64,000 nt of DNA from Cherax quadricarinatus (lineage: Eukaryota; Arthropoda; Malacostraca; Decapoda; Parastacidae), in contig NC_091346.1 in the NCBI RefSeq assembly GCF_038502225.1, positions 11,183,420-11,247,419 on the forward strand, in the 5' to 3' direction. The notes below the pieces were generated by a model. The model saw nothing but the letters and a program-made list of their open reading frames with translations, had not been told where the DNA came from and did no database searches. The position numbers and the translations under genes were made by a program. Of this stretch, positions 48,756-57,562 are shown one piece after another (positions within the stretch are counted from its first letter, which is position 1; each line of letters opens with the position of its first letter).

Positions 48756-48905
48756 CAAGAAATGTATATAATACCGACAGGATGAAATGACACATGCACA
48801 ACACCCGGGCATCCCCACCGTAGACGTTTCGCCATCCAGCCAGCCACTGGATGGCGAAACGTCCACAACAAAGACAACCAGACGCCGCACATGTGTCTTA
48901 ATTTC
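48756..48905. mobile_element. Small Penelope-tail foldback with 17-bp hairpin
   Basis: A minus-oriented piece (AATACCGACAGG, GACACATGCACAAC) meets a plus-oriented piece (GGCGAAACGTC, CACATGTGTCTTAATTTCAT) at a perfect hairpin: GACGTTTCGCCATCCAG at 48823-48839 and its complement at 48847-48863, loop CCAGCCA. The hairpin contains the GAAAC motif in both arms. This is a third sequence family with the same inverted layout as the foldbacks at 50869-51300 and 52058-56155. Confidence 0.65.
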
Positions 48906-49290
48906 ATCAGTAGTTGTAGTAGAAGAAGAAGAGGTAGTAGTAGTGGTAGTGGTAGAAGTGGGAAATAAAAAGGACGAGCCAGTCAAATACAAAGGAAGGG
49001 GAGCACTGCAAGAGAGCTAGATGCCCACAGAGGGAGAGCAAGCGCACCGAGGTGCGTGAAAGGGGAAGTGGTGAAATAAAATAAAATAAATGAAGAAGGA
49101 ACAGAAACACGAGACAGGAGAAAGACAACCCAGAGGAGAAAAGGAGAGAGGAAAGGGGAAGAGGAAGAAGAAGAAGAAGAAGAAGAAGAAGAAGAAGAAG
49201 AAGAAGAAGAAGAAGAAGAAGAAGAAGAAGAAGAAGAAGAAGAAGAAGAAGAAGAAGAAGAAGAAAAGAAGTTTTCAAGAATCACCACCT
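48906..49290. other. Purine-rich lead-in with (GAA)n tract
   Basis: Contains GAAGAAGAAGAGG then (GTA)n-like sequence (48917-48960), a unique purine-rich stretch, and an uninterrupted (AAG)n of about 35 triplets at 49159-49264. No coding sequence. A homopurine tract of this length can adopt triplex structure; that is general knowledge and not shown here. Confidence 0.7.
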
Positions 49291-49309
49291 TCCACGCCGT
49301 TACCAACTT

Positions 49310-50868
49310 GCCCTTTCTTCTCTTAAATCTAACACCAACATTGTCATACTATCTTCTGACAAAGGTAATTCGGTAGTTATCCTTGATCGCGAGGATTACC
49401 TCCGTAAAGCTGATGTCTTGCTCTCTGAATCACGCACCTACACTCCTCTCGTTTCCAACCCTCTTGATCGCATCAAGAGAACTTTCAACAAAAAACTAAG
49501 GACTCTCTCCGACCTCTGTCCTCCTGACTTTGACCTTGTTCAACGGTTTCGTGTCATCTGTCCCTCTCTTCCCTATTTCTATGGCCTTCCCAAAACTCAT
49601 AAACCTGATATTCCTCTTCGTCCTATCATATCCTCTAGAGGTTCTGTCTCTTATTCTCTTGCTTCTTGGCTGGCCAAAACCCTCACTCCCTTTCTTGGTA
49701 CTTTTTCTCCTGCCCACCTCCGTCACTCTCAAGACTTCATTGAACGGGTTCGCTCTCTCCCAACCTGTAAGATGCTTAGTCTTGACGTTGAGTCCCTCTT
49801 CACGATGTCCTCTTGATGATGTCCTTGATTTCCTTAGAGAGAAGGCCCATGTAGGGTTTCTTCATCTCCCTATCCCCACTGATGTCTTTCTTGATCTGAT
49901 CCGCCTCTGTGTGGACTCTAACTCCTTTTCCTTCCAAGGGAAATATTATTCTCAAACCTTCGGTGTCGCTATGGGCTCTCCTCTCTCTCCTGTCCTTGCT
50001 AATCTTTACATGGAGTACTTCGAGACTGTTCTTCTTCCTACCCTCGATGTGCAACCTTCACTCTGGCTCCGCTATGTGGATGACATCTTTGCTCTGTGGC
50101 CTCATGACTCCAGTCTCTTCCAACCTTTTCTTGAAGCTCTTAATAATCTTGCCCCTTCCATTAAGTTTAAAGCTGAGTGGGAATCTAATTCCTTACTTCC
50201 TTTCCTTGATGTCCATGTCCACCGCTCAGATACAGGTTTTTCTTTTCCGTTTACCGTAAACCTATGCACAGTGGCATGTACATTCACTACTTTTCCTATC
50301 ATGCTTCCCCTGTCAAGAAAAGTGTTCTTATCTCCCTCTTTCTCCGTGCCCTCCGCATCTGTGATCCTCAGTTCCTTCCAGCAGAAATTTCCACTCTTCA
50401 TAATTCGTTCTCCCGTCTTGGCTACCCTTCCCATTTCATAGACTCTGCCCTCTCACGTGCTAAACGCAATTTCTTCTCTCCCAAACTCTCTACTCCTGGG
50501 AACTCTTCTATCCTATGCCTTCCCTACATTTCCGGTCTTTCTAATCTCAACAATTCTCTCCGTCCCTTAGACATCAAGCTTACCTTCCGCCAGACTAACA
50601 CTCGTCGCACTAATCTCGTTCATACCTCTCCTCCCTCTACAGATGTTCCTGGTGTCTACTCTATTTCTTGCTCCTCCTGTCCTCTTCAATACTTCGGAGA
50701 AACTGGTCGATCTCTTTCTGACAGACTTAGGGAGCACAAAAAAATAGTGTTAGGCTTGCCGACACTAACAATGCTCTTTTCTGTCACGTCAGAGATTATA
50801 GCCATCCTATTGACTGGTCTTCTGCTAAAACTGTCTTCCCTACTTCCAACTCGAACAGTCGCCGTTTA
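49310..50868 (+). pseudogene. Penelope-like RT/GIY-YIG ORF, frameshifted
   Basis: In order: ILSSDKGNSVVILDREDYLR (N-terminal motif of these RTs), YGLPKTHKPDIPLRPIISSR, LSLDVESLFT, frameshift near 49805, PLDDVLDFLREKAHVGF, QTFGVAMGSPLSPVLANLY, LWLRYVDDIFALWP (both catalytic Asp present), LLPFLDVHVHR, frameshift near 50250, RKPMHSGMYIHYFSYHASPV, LRALRICDPQFLPAEIS, GVYSISCSSCPLQYFGETGR (GIY and YIG strands with CxxC), LSDRLREHKK, frameshift near 50748, NNALFCHVRDYSHPIDWSSA and SNSRRLL where the insertion begins. The motifs are well kept despite the frameshifts, so decay is recent. Confidence 0.9.
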
Positions 50869-51300
50869 TTAAAATGGTATAAAATACCGACAGATTGTTA
50901 GGTAAGACACATATGCAACAGTTAGGTATCTTTATTTCGAAACGTTTCGCCTACACAGTAGGCTTCTTCAGTCGAGTACAGAAAAGTTGATAGAAGCAGA
51001 AGATACTTGAAGACGATGTAATCAGTCCATCACCCTTAAAGTTTTGAGGTGGTCAGTCCCTCAGTCTGGAGAAGAGCATTGTTCCGTTGTCTGAAACAAT
51101 ATGTTTCAGACAACGGAACAATGCTCTTCTCCAGACTGAGGGACTGACCACCTCAAAACTTTAAGGGTGATGGACTGATTACATCGTCTTCAAGTATCTT
51201 CTGCTTCTATCAACTTTTCTGTACTCGACTGAAGAAGCCTACTGTGTAGGCGAAACGTTTCGAAATAAAGATACCTAACTGTTGCATATGTGTCTTACCT
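50869..51300. mobile_element. 432-bp foldback insertion with 15-bp target duplication
   Basis: AACAGTCGCCGTTTA lies at 50854-50868 and again at 51301-51315, an exact 15-bp target duplication. Between them two near-identical arms of a Penelope-tail unit face each other: minus arm about 50875-51088, plus arm about 51094-51300, with the centre at GTTTCAGACAAC and its complement around AATAT (near 51090). The left arm extends about 30 bp farther out (AAAATGGTATAAAATACCGA) than the right arm, which stops at TGTCTTACCT. The same asymmetry is seen at 52058-56155. It lies in the GIY-YIG domain of the host Penelope element. Confidence 0.9.
51225..51263 (+). ncRNA. Hammerhead-ribozyme-like motif in a Penelope tail unit
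   Basis: Order: TCGA (51225-51228), CTGAAGA, an extra A, a perfect stem GCCTAC with loop TGT and GTAGGC, GAAA (51252-51255), CG, TT, then TCGA (51260-51263). This matches a minimal hammerhead: core CUGANGA and GAAA, stem II, a two-pair helix III (A-U, C-G), a GUU cleavage triplet and stem I formed by TCGA with TCGA. Deviations: one extra base between CUGANGA and stem II, and no loop on helix III. Similar motifs lie at about 50938-50976, 52132-52171, 52553-52592, 55317-55356 and 56085-56123. Hammerheads are known in Penelope-like elements; activity here is a hypothesis. Confidence 0.4.
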
Positions 51301-51400
51301 AACAGTCGCCGTTTAGTTGAATCCTCTCTAATACACAACTTTCCTTGTATGAACCTTAGCCCTGGCTTCGTCTCTGTAGATGCCTTCCTCTCCCACTACA

Positions 51401-51500
51401 NNNNNNNNNNNNNNNNNNNNNNNNNNNNNNNNNNNNNNNNNNNNNNNNNNNNNNNNNNNNNNNNNNNNNNNNNNNNNNNNNNNNNNNNNNNNNNNNNNNN
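51401..51500. other. Assembly gap (100 N)
   Basis: Exactly 100 unknown bases, a conventional placeholder for a gap of unknown size. It removes the 3' end of Penelope copy 2 and perhaps the 5' end of the I-type element. Confidence 1.
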
Positions 51501-51769
51501 TTCCTCGACTTTCCTATTCACCGGTATCCCTTAACTCGTCGCCATTATCTACATATGGGATAAGGGCGAGTTTAGCTGATCCAGGCTAAACAGCGCTCCA
51601 AGCCAGCCAGTGAAGGCCAAGTTACACTGCACTGAGTCCCAGAATGCCTTTGTGAACGTTCTACAGTGTTCTGGCTTTACCTTCGGTGTTGTGAGAACTA
51701 GTTCTTATGTAGTGAAAATTTGTAACAGACTAACTCTTCCATCTCAAGCAGCTGAACTAAAAGTGACCT

Positions 51770-52057
51770 ATGGATGTGAACGAAGTAAATGATGGTGAAG
51801 GCGAATTCGTAAGTTTTAGAAGTAAGGGAGCTTTGAGAAAAGAAAGAGGATTTCAAAGGAGGCTTGCTGCAAGAAACAACGAGAGCAACAATAACCATTG
51901 CAGAACGGTTAGGCTTGATTTCCCTGCTAACATTGAGTTTGAGGTCAAGTTTAAATGGTTTTACGAAGCTTCATTAGACAACCCAGAAAAAAACCTTCGG
52001 ATTCGCTTTCGTCATGACGAGGATAATTACGTTTTTGTTACTAACGACCCAGCATTG
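51770..52057 (+). pseudogene. ORF1 N-terminal part of the I-type element
   Basis: Frame from ATG 51770: MDVNEVNDGEGEFVSF, then a basic stretch ALRKERGFQRRLAARN, TVRLDFPANIEFEVKFKWFY and RIRFRHDEDNYVFVTNDPA. It is cut at CGACCCAGCATTGAT, the left copy of the target duplication, by the foldback complex. The continuation is at 56157. The sequence resembles a gag-like RNA-binding protein; I do not recognise the N-terminal fold. Confidence 0.75.
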
Positions 52058-52787
52058 ATGAACATCAAAATGGTATACAATACCGACAGGTTGGTAGGTA
52101 AGACACATAGGCAACAGTTAGGCAACTTTATTCCGAAACGTTTCGCCTACACAGTAGGCTTCTTCAGTCGAATACAGAAAGTAGGCAGGAACAGTAGGGA
52201 AGACGATGTAATCAGTCCATCACCCTTGAAGTTGTAGAATTTGAGGTTGTCAGTCCCTCGGCCTGGAGAAGTTCAGTTCCATAGTCAGGAACTATCTGAA
52301 GATCAAGCGACAGTGCGGAAACTTAAATACTGTCGGAAGGAGAGGTGCAGAGTAGTAGTAGTAGTGAGAATGTAGCCACTGAGAGGTCAGGTCCCTCTCA
52401 GATCCAAGAATTCTCACTTGAAAAGGTTGTCCAAGGTGTTTTCCGTATCAAGATGCCATGTGTTGCAGTGTCTGACAAGATGAACATCAAAATGGTATAC
52501 AATACCGACAGGTTGGTAGGTAAGACACATAGGCAACAGTTAGGCAACTTTATTCCGAAACGTTTCGCCTACACAGTAGGCTTCTTCAGTCGAATACAGA
52601 AAGTAGGCAGGAACAGTAGAGAAGACGATGTAATCAGTCCATCACCCTTGAAGTTGTAGAATTTGAGGTTGTCAGTCCCTCGGCCTGGAGAAGTTCAGTT
52701 CCATAGTCAGGAACTATCTGAAGATCAAGCGACAGTGCGGAAACTTAAATACTGTCGAAAGGAGAGGTGCAGAGTAGTAGTAGTAGT

Positions 52788-55133
52788 GAGAATTCAAATT
52801 CAAATTCAAATTCAAAGTTTATTCTCTATAAGGATTACAATGCTGAGTTTACAGAAATTTGGTTATTGTGTGGTTTACATGTAGTAAAATAGTGATTACA
52901 GAGTGTACCACTAGAACGCTTAGCATGGCTAGGCATTTCGGGCAGACTTAGTTTTATTCTTAATTGTAAAATATTACAAATTATGAGGTAAGTTGGTATT
53001 ATGGCTAAGTAACTAAATACTAGTTTGTGAGTTTAGCAATGTGAATGCTTTTGTTTTGGCACAGTACATAGTTTCAGTATTGGAGTATCACAGGATTCAT
53101 TATTTTAAGATTGAGATTAATATTTCTGTTTATGGTCAAATGAGTGAGTGAGTGTAAGTGTGAACCACCAGGTGGTATTCGTGTAGTTAGTTGACGGGGT
53201 GTATCAGGGAGATAAGAAGTTTTCTGATGGTAGTTTTGAAGGTGATGAATGTGTCTGCAGTTCTAGAGTTCTCAGGTAGGGTATTCCAGATTTTAGGGCC
53301 TTTGACATACATTGAATATTTGTAAAGGTTTAGTCGGACACGGGGAATGTCGTAGAGATGTTTGTGTCTGGTGTTATGCCTGTGGGTTCTGTCACAACTA
53401 TCAAGAAAGCGTTTTAGGTCAAGGTTGATATTAGAGTTTAAGGCCCTGTAGATGTAGATTGCACAGGAGTAAGTGTGGATGTACTGAACTGGGAGTAAGT
53501 TTAGGTCTATGAAGAGTGGGGGGGGGGTGTTGCCAGGGATGGGATTTAGTGATTATTCTTACTGCAGCTTTTTGTTGGGTTATTATTGGCTTTAGGTGTG
53601 TTGCTGCAGTTGATCCCCAAGCACAAATAGCATAGGTGAGGTATGGATAAATAAGTGAGTGGTATAGTGTGAGAAGGGCATTTTGCGGCACGTAGTATCG
53701 TATCTTGGAGAGGATCTCAACCATTTTGGATACTTTTTTGGTTATATGCTGGATATGGGTGCTGAAATTCAGGTTGTTGTCAAGGTATAAGCCTAGGAAT
53801 TTGCCCCCATTATTTCTGGTAATTAGAGTGTTGTCAATCTTAATGTTAATTTGTGCATCTCCTGCTCTGCTACCAAACATAATATAGTAGGTTTTGTCAG
53901 TGTTAAGCATAAGTTTATTGGCTGTCATCCAAGTCGATATTTTAATCAGCTCCTCATTCACAATGGTGTTGAGGGTGGCAAGATTAGGGTGAGAGATGAC
54001 ATAAGTCGTGTCGTCAGCAAAGAGAATGGGTTTCAGGTGTTGGGATACGTTTGGAAGGTCATTGATGTATATGAGGAAGAGCAGGGGACCAAGGACACTT
54101 CCCTGCGGAACTCCAGTATCAAGTGGCCGTGTTGCTGATGCTGTGTCTTTAATGGTGACATACTGATACCTATTAGTAATGTAAGATTTGAAATAAGCAA
54201 GCGCATGGCCTCTTATACCGTAATGATCAAGTTTGTGGAGTAGGATGTCGTGGTCTACTGTGTCAAAAGCTTTTCTTAGGTCAATAAAAATTCCTAGTGG
54301 ATATTCCTTATTTTCCAATGCTGTGTAAAGCAGATCTAGCATTTTTATGATTGCATCATTAGTGCTTTTATTTTTCCTGAATCCAAATTGGCAGGGGTTG
54401 AGTATGTTTTGAGCCGTTATAAATGAATGCAGTCTCCTGTGCACGAGTTTCTCAAAGATTTTGGATAGCAATGGTAAGTTAGATATTGGCCTATAGTTGT
54501 TTAAGTCTGTAGGGTCACCACCTTTATGTATTGGTGTAACCCTTGCCATCTTGAGTAGTTTCGGGAAGGTGTTAGTCCCCGGCATGGGCATTGGTATGTG
54601 GGATTTTACTGGCGAGATTAGATCCTATGGTTGAGAAGAAGTCGTTTATCTTGTTAGCTGTGTCAGTGGGATGTAGTGGTGTTTCATTAGGTTTAGTTAG
54701 GACAATATTCTTGGTTTTTCTAAGTTTGTGAGTCCCTAGAATCTGAGAGAGTGTTTTCCAGGTCTTTTTTATATCTCCTCTAGTGTCTGTGAATCTACTG
54801 GAGTAGTATAGTTGTTTGGCTTTCTTTATTACTTTGGTGAGAGCTGATGAATAGTGTTTAAGAGTATCTTTGTGTATTAAGCCCTGTCTATATTGCTTTT
54901 CATATTGGTGTTTCTTGTCAATGGATTTCAGAATGGTGCTGGATAGCCATGGGCAACCAAGCCGTTTGTTTGTGATCTGTTTTGTTTTTATAGGACAATG
55001 TTTGTTGTATAGTCTATGTAATTTGTTAAGAAAAATGTCTGTCCAATCATCAATACCATTGGCCTTGGAGAATTCTGAAGGCCAGTCAACAGTCTCTAGG
55101 TCAGCTGTGAACTTCCTTACTGAGGCCTCGTCA
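52788..55133 (-). mobile_element. L2/CR1-like retrotransposon, copy 2, 5'-truncated
   Basis: Minus strand from 55133: linker (LETVDWPSEFSKANGIDDW, HCPIKTKQITNKRLGCPWLS), a deletion near 54590, RT, C-terminus, 3' UTR and a tail of four AATTTG-type hexamers (TTCAAA on +, 52793-52817). It interrupts a 422-bp Penelope unit between GTGAGAAT and AGCCACTG with loss of about two bases and no clear target duplication. It is the sister of copy 1 (1-8867) but lacks the minisatellite and the endonuclease. Confidence 0.9.
53200..55133 (-). pseudogene. L2/CR1-like ORF2 (linker and reverse transcriptase), copy 2
   Basis: The main frame 54591-53431 gives KMARVTPIHKGGDPTDLNNY, RPISNLPLLSKIFEKLVHRR, FGFRKNKSTNDAI, FIDLRKAFDTVDHDILLHKL, GVPQGSVLGPLLFLIYINDL and LFADDTTYV (catalytic Asp pair intact). 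The upstream linker frame ends at 54572 and is joined by a shift next to a deletion of about 190 bp relative to copy 1. After a frameshift near 53440 the C-terminus continues as DLKRFLDSCDRTHRHNTRHK, HLYDIPRVRLNLYKY and YVKGPKIWNTLPENS. The single THRHNT here is the ancestor of the 18-bp array in copy 1. Confidence 0.9.
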
Positions 55134-56156
55134 TGGAGCCACTGAGAGGTCAGCTCCCTCTCAGATCCAACAATTCTCACTTGAAAAGGTTGTCCAAGGT
55201 GTTTTCTGTATCAAAATGCCATGTGTTGCAGTGTCTGACAAGATGAACATCAAAATGGTATACAATACCGACAGGTTGGTAGGTAAGACACATAGGCAAC
55301 AGTTAGGCAACTTTATTCCGAAACGTTTCACCTACACAGTAGGCTTCTTCAGTCGAATACAGAAAGTAGGCAGGAACAGTAGAGAAGACGATGTAATCAG
55401 TCCATCACCCTTGAAGTTGTAGAATTTGAGGTTGTCAGTCCCTCGGCCTGGAGAAGTTCAGTTCCACAGTCAGGAACTATCTGAAGATCAAGCGACAGTG
55501 CGGAAACTTAAATACTGTCGGAAGGAGAGGTGCAGAGTAATAGTAATAGTGAGAATGTAGTCACTGAGAGGTCAGGTCCCTCTCAGATCCAACAATTCTC
55601 ACTTGAAAAGGTTGTCCAAGGTGTTTTCTGTATCAAGATGCCATGTGTTGCAGTGTCTGACAAGATGAACATCAAAATGGTATACAATACCGACAGGTTG
55701 GTAGGTAAGACTGTAACTGTTGCCTATGTGTCTTACCTACCAACCTGTCGGTATTGTATACCATTTTGATGTTCATCTTGTCAGACACTGCAACACATGG
55801 CATCTTGATACAGAAAACACCTTGGACAGCCTTTTCAAGTGAGAATTGTTGGATCTGAGAGGGACCTGACCTCTCAGTGGCTACATTCTCACTACTACTA
55901 CTACTCTGCACCTCTCCTTCCGACAGTATTTAAGTTTCCGCACTGTCGCTTGATCTTCAGATAGTTCCTGACTATGGAACTGAACTTCTCTAGGCCGAGG
56001 GACTGACAACCTCAAATTCTACAACTTCAAGGGTGATGGACTGATTACATCGTCTTCTCTACTGTTCCTGCCTACTTTCTGTATTCGACTGAAGAAGCCT
56101 ACTGTGTAGGCGAAACGTTTCGGAATAAAGTTGCCTAACTGTTGCCTATGTGTCTT

Positions 56157-57562
56157 ACCGACCCAACATTCATAGAAAACTTCTTACTCATAAATATGCT
56201 AACATCCAACTCCAAGCTGCCCCACTAAGATCACCTAAAGTGCTTATTGTTATCCACAATGTCAATAAGTACTTGGATCCTAAATTCCTATTGTCAGATG
56301 AAGTTGCAAACCCTCGTCGACTTCCAAATGATCTGATATTGGCTGAGTGGATTGGGCAAGGGACTCCACCATCATATATCTACTCTTGTGCAGCGCTTAA
56401 CAGGAGTTACAAAATAGCTTTGTACAAACCACCTCACCGTAGATGCTACAAGTGTCAGCGCTGGGGTCACATTGCTTTTAAATGCTTTAGTAAGTCACAC
56501 TGATGTGCAGTGTGTACCAAGGCCCATCCTTCTCACCAGTGCTATGATATGATCAAGAAACACCAGACCGTTGCATTAGAATGTATCAATTGTAAGACTC
56601 CAGGAGTCACAGCTGCTCATGCTGACTGCAGAGCGAAAGCTGCCCACATCGCCAGCCGCAGGGCTCCCGCCTCACCCATCACCCCCCATGATGAGGCAAT
56701 AGGCCTACCAGATACTTCATGTCTGAATACTGACCCATGCCTGAACTCAGACAATATGGTTGAGCGAGTCACTCTGGGAGTACATCAACAGAGCACGATC
56801 ACGTCTGCTATCAACACTAGTAATGCTGCTAGTGTTGACACCATCTGTCTGGCTGAGTCAGCTGTCATTCAGCCACATGGCTCAGCTGATCGGGACTTCA
56901 TACCTCCAGATGACGCTAGTCTTGCTGGGGTGGTACACAACATGCAGCTGCGCATAACAGTACTGGAGAAGCAACAATGGTGTTTGAAACAACAACTTGA
57001 GCACCACGAGGAAAAACTTACAGAGGTTGCAAATGAGTACATCAACCCACAGATTGTCAGCCATTATGAAAATGAGTGTGGTGATGATGAACAAACTGAT
57101 GATTGCAGTGGTGTTAATAATTACAAAAACGATGAATCTGATAGTGGTGTTTACAATCACAGTGAAGATGATAAGGGCAGTGAAGACCATCCTGATAGTC
57201 AACCTGATGAGTGTAATGTATTGATAGATACTGAGTGTGGAGATGACCCGGTTGTTGATAATGGTGTATGTATCACTGGTCATAATGATGAGGGAAGTGA
57301 TACATGTGATGATAGTGATGAGTGTAATAAAAGCGGAGAGGTGAGTGCGAGGGATAGTGTCACCTTCCATACATTCACAGACAAAGAGCGCAGTGACCTC
57401 TGTTTACAAAGACTCCCAAGAGATCTCACAAATGGAACTGCACTTAGGAGACTCATGGATAAGGATAATACTGATGATATAGATATTGATTATGTCTGTT
57501 TGTTATTTAGTAAGTTTTTTCATCTTGCTGAGAAATTGAATACTATCCCTGGACTTTTATAA
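56157..57562 (+). pseudogene. ORF1 C-terminal part of the I-type element (zinc knuckles)
   Basis: After the right target duplication the frame gives LQAAPLRSPKVLIVIHNVNK, then knuckles CYKCQRWGHIAFKC (CX2CX4HX4C), CAVCTKAHPSHQC and CINCKTPGVTAAHADC. A TGA at 56501-56503 lies between knuckles one and two. The C-terminal third (about 57000-57350) is highly acidic (DDEQTDDC, SEDDKGSEDHPDS). There is a probable one-base shift near 56190. The frame ends at TAA 57560-57562, whose last A is the first base of the ORF2 ATG. The protein would bind element RNA; this copy needs stop readthrough to be complete. Confidence 0.85.

Larger units (their letters stand above)
49290..51400 (+). mobile_element. 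Penelope-like element, copy 2 (RT and GIY-YIG endonuclease)
   Basis: A different family from the one at 15.7-22.3 kb. RT and GIY-YIG are both present and motif-rich, interrupted by three frameshifts and by a 432-bp foldback insertion (50869-51300). The coding sequence resumes after it (NFPCMNLSPGFVSVDAFLSH, quoted in part) and is cut by the assembly gap at 51401. Its 5' part begins after the GAA tract. Confidence 0.9.
52058..56155. mobile_element. Tandem and inverted array of 422-bp Penelope-tail units with imperfect 15-bp target duplication
   Basis: Minus-oriented units start (at GATGAACATC) at 52057, 52479, 55242 and 55664; both adjacent pairs are spaced 422 bp. The fourth is cut after about 50 bp and faces a full plus-oriented unit (55712-56155). 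Each full unit carries the hammerhead-like motif, a (TAG)4 tract and GGTCAGGTCCCTCTCAGATC. The flanks read CGACCCAGCATTGAT on the left and CGACCCAACATTCAT on the right, a 15-bp duplication with two mismatches. Unit two is interrupted by an L2-like element (52788-55133). Confidence 0.85.
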
